Shown here: positions 57,043 to 64,000 of the stretch, one piece after another
Layout of the letters: each line of letters starts with the position of its first letter
Numbering within the stretch: position 1 is the stretch's first letter
DNA from: Paenibacillus tyrphae
Lineage (GTDB): Bacteria > Bacillota > Bacilli > Paenibacillales > NBRC-103111
Direction: 5' to 3'
DNA length: 64,000 nt
NCBI RefSeq assembly: GCF_000722545.1
Contig: NZ_JNVM01000020.1
Span: 62,001-126,000 of the forward strand
The notes under the pieces: generated by a model
What the model was told of the DNA's origin: nothing
What the model saw: only the letters and a program-made list of their open reading frames with translations
Database searches by the model: none
Translations under genes and position numbers: made by a program

Positions 57043-57834
57043 TTACACCAGACGTTTGCGAATGGCAGAAGAAATAATATCGATAATGGTGACCATGACG
57101 ATGATCCCGAGCAAAATAACGCCGACGCGGTTCCATGCGCGGCCTTCCAGCGCCAGAATGAGCGGCGCCCCGATCCCTCCCGCCCCGATCAAGCCGAGGA
57201 TGGAAGCCGAACGGATGTTAATCTCGAAGCGGTACAGCGCAAACGAGAAGAAGTGCGGCAGCACCTGCGGAATGACGGCGAACCACAGCACCTGCAGGCG
57301 GTTGGCGCCGCAGGCGGTCAACGCCTCGGTCGGCCCGAGATCGAGATTTTCGATCGCCTCCGAATACAGCTTGCCGAGCATCCCGATCGAGTGTAAGCCG
57401 AGCGCCAGCACCCCGGCATAAGCGCCCGGGCCTACCGCTTTGATGAAGATGATCGCCATGACGATTTCCGGGAACGTCCGGATAAAGCTCAGCATAAATT
57501 TGCCGCTGCCGGATACCCAACGGAATCGGCTCATGTTATTTGCCGCCCAGAAGGCAAACGGCACGCACAGAAACGCCGATATAAACGTACCAATAATGGA
57601 AATCGCAAGCGTATCGAGCAGTCCCCGTATCAGGTCCTCGCCTTCGGGCATGTAGACAAAGCCCCAATCGGGATGGAACAAGCCACGGAGAATGGTGGCG
57701 AAATCCCGGCCGGCGTTTTCCGTCAAGCCTTCGAACTTAATGCCGAGGAAAGACCAGAGATAAATGGCCAATAAAATGATGGCCACGAGCCAGAAGCGGA
57801 TGCGAAACGGTTTTTTAATCGTCGTCTGATTCAT
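57043..57834 (-). CDS. phnE: Phosphonate-type ABC transporter permease (second PhnE)
   Basis: 263 residues, about six membrane helices. The coupling EAA-like loop is EAIENLDLGPTEALTACGAN. LLDTLAISIIGTFISAFLCV and IRTFPEIVMAIIFIKAVGPG are conserved PhnE segments. Starts in a four-base overlap with the first phnE. Confidence 0.93.
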   Translation of the reverse strand: MNQTTIKKPFRIRFWLVAIILLAIYLWSFLGIKFEGLTENAGRDFATILRGLFHPDWGFVYMPEGEDLIRGLLDTLAISIIGTFISAFLCVPFAFWAANNMSRFRWVSGSGKFMLSFIRTFPEIVMAIIFIKAVGPGAYAGVLALGLHSIGMLGKLYSEAIENLDLGPTEALTACGANRLQVLWFAVIPQVLPHFFSFALYRFEINIRSASILGLIGAGGIGAPLILALEGRAWNRVGVILLGIIVMVTIIDIISSAIRKRLV

Positions 57835-58622
57835 AACAGCCTCTCCCTTATCTTCGTGCTCACGAAATCGATCAGCAGCACGATCGCCAGCGTCAATATG
57901 ATGATAAGGGCCGAACGGTCATAACGGAACTGCTGCAGTGTCCGGTCGAGCGTTAACCCGATCCCGCCCGCGCCGACCAAGCCTAACACGGCGGCAGCTC
58001 GGACATTGACTTCAAACGTGTACAAAAAATACGCGATATATTGCGCCGCCACCTGCGGCACGACGCCAAAATGAATCCATTGCATCTTATTAGCCCCGAC
58101 GGCCGTCATCGCTTCCAGCGGACCCGGATCGATCGCTTCGATCGATTCGTAGGTCAGTTTAGCGATCAAGCCGAAGGAGAAAAAGGCGAGCGCCAGCACC
58201 CCGGGCATTGCCCCGATGCCGAAGATCGCAACGAACAATCCGGCAAAAAGCAGCTCCGGAATCGTCCGGATCAGGTTGAGAATAATGCGCGCCGGATGAT
58301 AAATCCACGGGCTTCGGGTTACGTTGCCGGCCGCAAGCAAAGCGATCGGAATCGCGACCAGCCCGCCGAGCGTCGTGCCGATCACCGCCATTTGTATCGT
58401 TTCCATCATCGGCTTCCAGACGACATCGATATAACTCCAATCGGGAGGAACCATCTCGACGAGCAGCTTGCCCATCTCCGGAAAGCCTTCGATCAGCTTG
58501 GTAATGCTGGAGTCGGTATTATCAGCGCTCCACCATAATAGAAAAATCAGGATTAGCGTCGTCATATACGACTTCGCATTGGACGGCTTTTTCAGGATGT
58601 CGCGGCGTTCGGGCCCGGTCAT
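57831..58622 (-). CDS. phnE: Phosphonate-type ABC transporter permease (first PhnE)
   Basis: 263 residues with six or so membrane helices. Coupling loop ESIEAIDPGPLEAMTAVGAN and LIRTIPELLFAGLFVAIFGI match PhnE. It shares about the same architecture as its neighbour, so the two permeases probably form a heterodimer. It overlaps phnC by four bases. Confidence 0.93.
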   Translation of the reverse strand: MTGPERRDILKKPSNAKSYMTTLILIFLLWWSADNTDSSITKLIEGFPEMGKLLVEMVPPDWSYIDVVWKPMMETIQMAVIGTTLGGLVAIPIALLAAGNVTRSPWIYHPARIILNLIRTIPELLFAGLFVAIFGIGAMPGVLALAFFSFGLIAKLTYESIEAIDPGPLEAMTAVGANKMQWIHFGVVPQVAAQYIAYFLYTFEVNVRAAAVLGLVGAGGIGLTLDRTLQQFRYDRSALIIILTLAIVLLIDFVSTKIRERLL

Positions 58623-59392
58623 TCCGCCTCCACCCCCAGAAGCTCGTCCTTCTTGATCGCGCGCCCGTAAATGCCCGAGAAGGCCTCGTCCGTCGCTTCC
58701 GATACGGGACCGTCGAACACGACCTCCCCTGCACGCAGGCCGATAATGCGGGTCGCGTATTCCCGCGCCAAGTCGATAAAGTGAAGGTTAACGACGGTCG
58801 TGATGCCGAGCTCCTGATTGATCCGTTTCAGGTCGTCCATGACCTGACGCGTCGTCAACGGGTCCAGCGAGGCGACTGGCTCGTCCGCCAAAATGATTTT
58901 CGCTTCTTGTGCAAGTGCTCTGGCGATCGAGACGCGCTGCTGCTGTCCGCCGGACAATTCGTCCGCACGGGCATACGCCTTTTCCCGAATATTTACGCGC
59001 TCAAGCGCTTGAAGCGAGAGCTCCACGTCTTGCTTCGGGAACAACCCGAGCAGCGTCCGCAGCGTCGAATGATAGCCGACACGACCGGAGAGTACGTTGC
59101 GAAGAACGGAGGAACGTTTGACCAAGTTGAAATTTTGAAAAATCATGCCGATATCGCGGCGCAGATTTCGAAGCTGGGCTCCTTTTGCCGCCGTAATAGA
59201 GCGCCCGTCGATGAGAATTTGGCCGTCGGTAATTTCATGCAGTCGGTTGATCGAGCGCAGCAGCGTCGATTTTCCCGCTCCCGAGAGCCCGACGATTACA
59301 ATAAATTCGCCTTTGTCCATGGTCAAATTAATATTTTTGAGACCTACGGTTCCGTTTGGATATACCTTGGACACATTCTGGAATTCAATCAT
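58619..59392 (-). CDS. phnC: Phosphonate-type ABC transporter ATPase
   Basis: 257 residues. Walker A GLSGAGKST, Q-loop IFQNFNLV, signature LSGGQQQR, Walker B IILADEP, and H-loop VVNLHFID. The PhnC-specific V-L-S-G-R-V-G-Y-H-S-T segment is present. It heads the phnC-phnE-phnE operon; AAAGGGG lies 14 bases from the ATG, so initiation may be weak or the start slightly different. No phnD in this operon. Confidence 0.94.
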   Translation of the reverse strand: MIEFQNVSKVYPNGTVGLKNINLTMDKGEFIVIVGLSGAGKSTLLRSINRLHEITDGQILIDGRSITAAKGAQLRNLRRDIGMIFQNFNLVKRSSVLRNVLSGRVGYHSTLRTLLGLFPKQDVELSLQALERVNIREKAYARADELSGGQQQRVSIARALAQEAKIILADEPVASLDPLTTRQVMDDLKRINQELGITTVVNLHFIDLAREYATRIIGLRAGEVVFDGPVSEATDEAFSGIYGRAIKKDELLGVEAE

Positions 59393-59564
59393 AGTCTAAT
59401 GATAGTCCCCTTTAACTAATTTAAACTGACAGATTTTAATTCGACATGAATCGCGTTTTTCCTCTTCCGATGTGCCTTAAATCACTATATTAATGAAAGC
59501 TTAATACTTCCAGTCGGCAGGACTTGATTCCTAGGACTGTCAAAGAATAGAAGTCGCCGCGATT

Positions 59565-60365
59565 TTAAAATAACAACCCGCAAACGAACGCAATCACCTT
59601 CGCTCCCGGCAGGAGCAAAAGCTGCGCGAGCAAGGTGCCGGCCAGCCGCGACAGCATAAGGATGCCGAACATTTTATGGAGCTCCGCCTGCTTCACCTTG
59701 CCGGACATCGCCTTATCGGATAGCAGCGCCACTCGCGGATCGATGAAGATGGTTAACAAGATGGTGGCAATCCCGTTGATCAGCCCTGACGATTGCGCGG
59801 CGCTTGTCCCATGCTCGGGAACGAGATAAGACGCGTAAAGCGCGGATAATACACCGACCGTGTAGATGCCCGTGACCAAGGTGTTCATCAGCAAAAGCCG
59901 CTTCGGAATCCCGCCGATCCGCAGCCGGCTGAGCATCTCCATACGGGGCAGACGAAATACGCGCTTGACCGATTTCAGCTTCTCGATCGTCACGGACTCC
60001 CGAATCAGGAGCGGCAGCGACCCGACAACTTCAAGCCGGGCGATCAGCCGCGCGGACACGAACACCATCGTCGGAAAAACAAGAAGCGCCGCCAGCGTCC
60101 CGACGGAAGCCCCGATCAAGATCAGATGAAATTGAAACCCGAGCGCAACGTCCGGGTCATTCTTCGCTTTATCGATCAGATTGCCGAATAACGTACCTTG
60201 GAGCATGTTCGATGTTCTGGAGATCAGAACGATGATACCGGTAAGCGACAAGGCGACCGCCAGCTTTCCCGTTCGGATGCCGGCCAGCCTTACCGCATAA
60301 GATAGCGTTTCCACGCCGTGAATGATCAAGGTCAGCGCAAATACAAGCCATACCGATCCGGCCAT
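59565..60365 (-). CDS. amj: Amj/YdaH-family alternative lipid II flippase
   Basis: 266 residues, mostly membrane helices, from ATG 60365 with GGAGGAGGGG 5 bases upstream; the longer frame upstream lacks a site. FALTLIIHGVETLSYAVRLA at the N terminus and SLTGIIVLISRTSNMLQGTL are characteristic of Amj. In Bacillus subtilis Amj can replace MurJ for lipid II flipping and is induced by envelope stress. There is a clear match to length and topology. It is next to an ABC-2 exporter pair on the same strand. Confidence 0.9.
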   Translation of the reverse strand: MAGSVWLVFALTLIIHGVETLSYAVRLAGIRTGKLAVALSLTGIIVLISRTSNMLQGTLFGNLIDKAKNDPDVALGFQFHLILIGASVGTLAALLVFPTMVFVSARLIARLEVVGSLPLLIRESVTIEKLKSVKRVFRLPRMEMLSRLRIGGIPKRLLLMNTLVTGIYTVGVLSALYASYLVPEHGTSAAQSSGLINGIATILLTIFIDPRVALLSDKAMSGKVKQAELHKMFGILMLSRLAGTLLAQLLLLPGAKVIAFVCGLLF

Positions 60366-60486
60366 GCTTCCCCTCCTCCGTTTTGCAGACAAGCCAAAAA
60401 CGCGACCGCACGCTTGATTCGCAAGAACAAAGACGGCTGTCGCGTTTGCAGTGGTATGTCGGTTGAATGACGTCTCTTTATCGCTG

Positions 60487-61260
60487 TTAACTGCCTGCGA
60501 CGTCCCTCTTCGTGAATAGCAGCCAGGAGACGGCATAGAACACAATCCAATAAGCGGCCAGAATAGCCAGAGAGAAGCCGAGCGTCATCCCGGGGATTAT
60601 AGGCTTGCCCCCATGCAAATACGGAGTCAAATCCGTATTGGCGAACAATAAATATTTGACCCAGGTATATCTGAGCTGCACCAAAATAGTTACGAGCGTT
60701 CCGGACACAAACATCAGGAAGATGGAGAGTCCGATCGCCAGCGAGCTGCTCCGGAAAACGGTCGAAATCATAAAAGCCAGCGTCGCCGTCATCACGATCT
60801 CTATGGCTTTGATTCCATATCCTTGAAGGATGGCCGGCATCGTCCCATCGGGCGCAACCGAGCCGCTGACGCCGAATAGCACAAGCCCCGTAAAGTAAGA
60901 GATGATCAGCATAAGCAGCAGCAGCTCGACAATGAACAGCAGCACCGATACGTACTTGGCCAATAAAATTTTGCCGCGGGAGGCCGGACGGATCAGCAGT
61001 AGCTTCACCGTGCCCCATGTAAATTCGGAAGCTACGCTGTCGCCCGCCACAATGACGGAAAAAATCGTGACGAGCGGGGCGAGACTTGCCGAGAAGCTCA
61101 TGAACTGAAGAACGTGGTTCATCCCCGATTCGAGGACATATTTCATCATTGCGCCCATCGCAATGACCGCCAGAACGACAAAAGCGAGCATGATCCACGT
61201 CCGCAGGCGGGTAAAAATTTTCATCTGTTCGTTCTGTATAAGGCGAAATACGCTAGACAA
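60487..61260 (-). CDS. ABC-2 transporter permease
   Basis: 257 residues with six membrane helices and a cytoplasmic N terminus (FRLIQNEQMKIFTRLRTWIM), typical of YtrC/BcrB/NatB-like permeases. The TTG start has GGAGG 8 bases upstream and overlaps the ATPase stop by eight bases. With the ATPase it forms an exporter of unknown substrate, possibly antibiotic resistance or lipid-related. Confidence 0.9.
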   Translation of the reverse strand: MSSVFRLIQNEQMKIFTRLRTWIMLAFVVLAVIAMGAMMKYVLESGMNHVLQFMSFSASLAPLVTIFSVIVAGDSVASEFTWGTVKLLLIRPASRGKILLAKYVSVLLFIVELLLLMLIISYFTGLVLFGVSGSVAPDGTMPAILQGYGIKAIEIVMTATLAFMISTVFRSSSLAIGLSIFLMFVSGTLVTILVQLRYTWVKYLLFANTDLTPYLHGGKPIIPGMTLGFSLAILAAYWIVFYAVSWLLFTKRDVAGS

Positions 61261-62176
61261 TCCGGTTCCCTCCCGTCACTTCGAGGAACTGCTCCTCGAG
61301 CGTTTTGGTCAGCGTCCGGATGCCGTAAACCCGGATTCCCGCCGCAACGAAACGGGCGTTAAGCTCGGCGGTCGCTTCCCGCCGATTCGGCAGCCATACG
61401 ACGAGCTCGGAACCTTCCGCCTTCGCACGTTCCGCCTCGCCAAGCAGTTCCAGGGCCGCATCGGGGCGATCGACTTCAAACCGGACCTCAACGGCCTCCT
61501 TCTCCGAAGGCGCCTCCTTGAACGACCGGACATCGAGCAGCCGTCCGTTCTGAATAATGGCCACCCGGTCGCACATCAATTCCATCTCCGACAGCAAGTG
61601 GCTCGAAACGATGACCGCCAGCCCTTCCTCCGCAGCCAAGCGGCGCAAATAATCGCGCAGCTCGCGGATTCCCTCGGGGTCCAGACCGTTGGTCGGCTCG
61701 TCGAGCACGAGCACCGACGGGCGATGCAGGATCGCCTGGGCTACGCCGAGACGCTGCCGCATACCGAGCGAATACGTTTTAACCTTGTCCATAATACGGT
61801 TCTCAAGCTTTACCAGCCGGACCACTTCGTCGATCCGTTCCTTTGAGACATTCGGCATCATCCGGGCAAAATGAACCAGGTTCTGATACCCGGTCATAAA
61901 CCCGTAAAATTCGGGATTTTCTACAATCGCGCCGACATGAAGCATCGCTTGCTCGAACCTTGTTTTCACGCTGTGTCCCTGAATCAGTACTTCTCCGTCC
62001 GTGATGGCCATTAAACCGACCATCATCCGGATCGTTGTCGTCTTGCCCGCGCCGTTCGGTCCGAGAAAACCGAACACTTCGCCGGGCTTCACCGCGAAGG
62101 ACAGCCCGTCCACAATTGTTTTGGAGCCGATTCGCTTGGTTACCTGCTGCAATTGTACTACCGGAGTCGCTTCCAT
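61253..62176 (-). CDS. ABC transporter ATPase (BcrA/DrrA-like)
   Basis: 307 residues from ATG 62176 (GGAGG 4-5 bases upstream). Walker A GPNGAGKTT, signature YSLGMRQRL, Walker B VLVLDEP, then NGLDPEGIRELRDYLRRLA as in bacitracin/daunorubicin-type exporters. The C-terminal 80 residues form the typical DUF4162-like tail (VEVRFEVDRPDAALELL). It heads a two-gene operon with the permease. Confidence 0.93.
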   Translation of the reverse strand: MEATPVVQLQQVTKRIGSKTIVDGLSFAVKPGEVFGFLGPNGAGKTTTIRMMVGLMAITDGEVLIQGHSVKTRFEQAMLHVGAIVENPEFYGFMTGYQNLVHFARMMPNVSKERIDEVVRLVKLENRIMDKVKTYSLGMRQRLGVAQAILHRPSVLVLDEPTNGLDPEGIRELRDYLRRLAAEEGLAVIVSSHLLSEMELMCDRVAIIQNGRLLDVRSFKEAPSEKEAVEVRFEVDRPDAALELLGEAERAKAEGSELVVWLPNRREATAELNARFVAAGIRVYGIRTLTKTLEEQFLEVTGGNRIV

Positions 62177-62222
62177 AATGCCTCCATATGTAAAAAATAG
62201 GGCATACCTTCCTAACACGGAA

Positions 62223-62251
62223 AGTATACCATACCTTAAATCACTGACCAA
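62223..62251 (-). promoter_or_regulatory. Promoter of the ABC exporter operon
   Basis: TTGGTC, 17-base spacer, TATACT on the minus strand, about 47 bases upstream of the ATPase start. Confidence 0.7.
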
Positions 62252-62272
62252 ATTTCGGAACAGGCCGACGCT

Positions 62273-63088
62273 CTACGCCCCGAATTCCTGCTCATAATAC
62301 TGCGCCAGGCTGACGATCATGCTGCCCATCCGCTCCTGCTCCGGTGCGACAACCCGTGCGATGCCTTCTTCGCGAAGCGCTTCAGCGGTCACTTTACCTA
62401 CAGCCACGGCGACGACGCCGCTCGCAAAAGCTTCCTTCACCCGGTCCGCCATCCCCTGCTCCCGCGCATAGGCCATCAAAAACCGGACCTGCGGGGTGCT
62501 GGTGAACGTCACGGCATCGATAGCGCCGCTCACGATATCATTCAGCAGCGTGTCCACCACCTCCATGGCGGGCGGAACGTGCCGATACGGCAAAATTTCA
62601 CGGTACGACGCCTGCCGCTCGGCCAGCCATTGGACAAGCCTTGGCGCGGTATCGCCGTACAGCTGCAGCGCCACCCTTTGTCCTTGAAGCTCAAAAGGCG
62701 TCATCGCCGCGATCAGGCTGGCCGTCGTTCCGTCCTCGTCCCGCACGGCAGGGGTTAGCCCCAACGTTTTCAAGTAATTGATCGTTTTGTAGCCTCTTGC
62801 CGCGATTCGGGCTTGGCTCAGCGTTTTGACGAACGCTTCCTTTTGGCCCATGCCTTCGGCCGCTTGCACCAATAGCTCCGTGCCGATCCCTGTCGTAAGA
62901 ATCACCCAATCGATCCCCGTCTCGATCAGCCGGACGATTTCCGCCTCCACTTGCTCCTGCTCGACGGCAACGGTTCCTTGGGCCGGCCGCAAGATCGGCA
63001 CCCCGTCCAGCTTTTCCACGATGACGCTGAGCTCCGCCGCTTTCCTCGGTCCCGTAAGCGCAATTCGTTTTCCTGCAAGTCTGCTCAT
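62273..63088 (-). CDS. hemD: Uroporphyrinogen-III synthase
   Basis: 271 residues from ATG 63088 with AAGGGGG 8 bases upstream. HemD cyclises hydroxymethylbilane with ring D inversion to uroporphyrinogen III, the common precursor of haem, sirohaem and cobalamin. IALTGPRKAAELSVIVEKLD and the second-domain SGAIDAVTFTSTPQVRFLM are HemD hallmarks. Single-gene unit, away from other hem genes; a second hemD in a hem operon elsewhere is likely. It may supply the cobalamin pathway. Confidence 0.9.
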   Translation of the reverse strand: MSRLAGKRIALTGPRKAAELSVIVEKLDGVPILRPAQGTVAVEQEQVEAEIVRLIETGIDWVILTTGIGTELLVQAAEGMGQKEAFVKTLSQARIAARGYKTINYLKTLGLTPAVRDEDGTTASLIAAMTPFELQGQRVALQLYGDTAPRLVQWLAERQASYREILPYRHVPPAMEVVDTLLNDIVSGAIDAVTFTSTPQVRFLMAYAREQGMADRVKEAFASGVVAVAVGKVTAEALREEGIARVVAPEQERMGSMIVSLAQYYEQEFGA

Positions 63089-63296
63089 TCCGATGCCCCC
63101 TTGTGCGGACCCTCTGCCGGTCGCGTATTCCTGCAATGCGTCACAATATCTGACATATAGTTCGTACTATACTGGAAGATTGCCGTTCAATCAATAGATT
63201 TGGAGAAATGAATTTTTGCCTGGCGGTTTAAATTCGGGGATAGCGGGCAAATCTAGTACTATCACTCTAGCTTTTTTAAAGGAGGAGCAGTAAGGA

Positions 63297-64000
63297 ATGT
63301 TAAATAGTCGTAGTATTTCTCGGCTTACGATTTGCCTTATTCTCATCGTCACCTTGGGAGCGGCGGCCGAGCGGTCCGCCTATGCCTACCATACATCGGC
63401 GGATCTGGCCGAAACGGCCATGTCATCCCAGGAATGGGACGCGATCCTGCAGAGAGACACAGAGGCAGAAGCACAGACGGGAAGCCCTGTCTTGAAGACA
63501 CAGTCTTCCCCTGTCTCCTACAAAGTGCGCTCGGGCGATACGCTATATCGAATCTCCAGATCGTTCGGAATCCCCCTTCAGACACTGCTAGCCGTTAACG
63601 GAATCGACGATCCGGGATCGCTCCAGGCAGGACAGCAGCTGCAGATTCCGTCGGAACAAGCCGGGCTTGAGCTGCCTGGGGGACAAGCGAGTATCATCCG
63701 GCAGGTGCTGACTTCCACGCTAACCGCTTATACCGCGGGAGTCGAATCGACCGGGAAGAAACCGTCCCATCCGGACTACGGCATCACCTACAGCGGCAGC
63801 AAAGCCGAGGAAGGACGCACGGTTGCCGTCGATCCTTCGGTTATCCCGATGGGCTCGACCGTTTTCATCGACGGTATCGGCGTCCGCAAAGCCGAAGATA
63901 TCGGATCGGCCATCCGCGGCACGCGAATCGACTTGTTCATGGACGACGTACAGCAGGCCCGCGACTTCGGCGTGAAGAAAAATGTGAAGGTTTACGTGCT
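63297..64000 (+). CDS. LysM-3D domain cell-wall protein, 3' end beyond the window
   Basis: At least 234 residues, cut by the right edge. A signal peptide or anchor at about 1-25 (RLTICLILIVTLGAAAERSAY) precedes a LysM domain at about 78-120 (YKVRSGDTLYRISRSFGIPL). A 3D (YabE/YocH-like) domain starts at about 140 (LTSTLTAYTAGVESTGKKPS) with catalytic-type aspartates in VAVDPSVIPMGS and RIDLFMDD. Such proteins act on or bind peptidoglycan, 3D domains resembling lytic transglycosylase MltA. AAGGAGG lies 11 bases before ATG. Confidence 0.88.
   Translation, partial: MLNSRSISRLTICLILIVTLGAAAERSAYAYHTSADLAETAMSSQEWDAILQRDTEAEAQTGSPVLKTQSSPVSYKVRSGDTLYRISRSFGIPLQTLLAVNGIDDPGSLQAGQQLQIPSEQAGLELPGGQASIIRQVLTSTLTAYTAGVESTGKKPSHPDYGITYSGSKAEEGRTVAVDPSVIPMGSTVFIDGIGVRKAEDIGSAIRGTRIDLFMDDVQQARDFGVKKNVKVYV

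Noticed and set aside
1..64000. CRISPR array, rRNA operon or insertion sequence
   Set aside because: No regularly spaced direct repeats of CRISPR type, no rRNA sequence and no transposase-like reading frame were seen.

Overview
The window looks like a mid-to-high-GC Bacilli chromosome, most likely Paenibacillus or a close relative. The evidence is strong AGGAGG-type ribosome-binding sites, many intrinsic terminators, a Bacillus-type anaerobic cobalamin operon (order H60-X-J-C-D-ET-L-F-G), PBSX (Xkd)-like tail genes, a guanine riboswitch ahead of xpt-pbuX, an Amj-type flippase gene, and ABC and c-di-GMP genes typical of this group. The assignment is inferred from gene content only.

Region 1 (1-10.1 kb, minus strand) is one tightly overlapping cobalamin operon running from corrin ring contraction (CbiH60) to CbiG. 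A cobalamin riboswitch and an intrinsic terminator precede it. A further gene starts at the left edge.

Region 2 (10.9-32.2 kb) is the main accessory block: a contractile phage-tail gene cluster with lysis genes (sheath, tube, frameshifted chaperone, tape measure, baseplate, fibres, holin, glucosaminidase). It has no recognisable terminase, portal, capsid or integrase gene, so it looks like a PBSX/R-type tailocin rather than a whole prophage. Its control region contains a divergent switch. A Cro/C1-like repressor paired with an ImmA-type metallopeptidase reads rightwards, a late-regulator gene reads leftwards, and matching AGCT dyads sit in the spacers of both promoters. A second divergent XRE/ArpU-like pair follows. 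The fibre genes are much more AT-rich than their surroundings.

Region 3 (32.2-39.1 kb) carries an MFS transporter, tRNA-Gly(CCC), signal peptidase I, an aldo/keto reductase, a GGDEF-EAL protein and a CopC-CopD protein. Region 4 (39.3-48.4 kb) holds class Ia ribonucleotide reductase genes behind a promoter with two NrdR boxes and a long structured leader, then a chemoreceptor-like protein, an HPt-REC-GGDEF-REC protein with a partner CheY-like protein, and small genes. A gene-poor stretch (48.4-49.8 kb) has very short ORFs with strong ribosome-binding sites around a CD3324-family gene.

Region 5 (49.6-64 kb) contains the guanine-riboswitch xpt-pbuX operon, a 5'-nucleotidase-family enzyme, a split phosphonate-type ABC transporter (phnD on plus; phnC-E-E on minus), threonine synthase divergent from a LysR regulator, Amj, an ABC-2 exporter pair, uroporphyrinogen-III synthase and the start of a LysM-3D-domain cell-wall protein.
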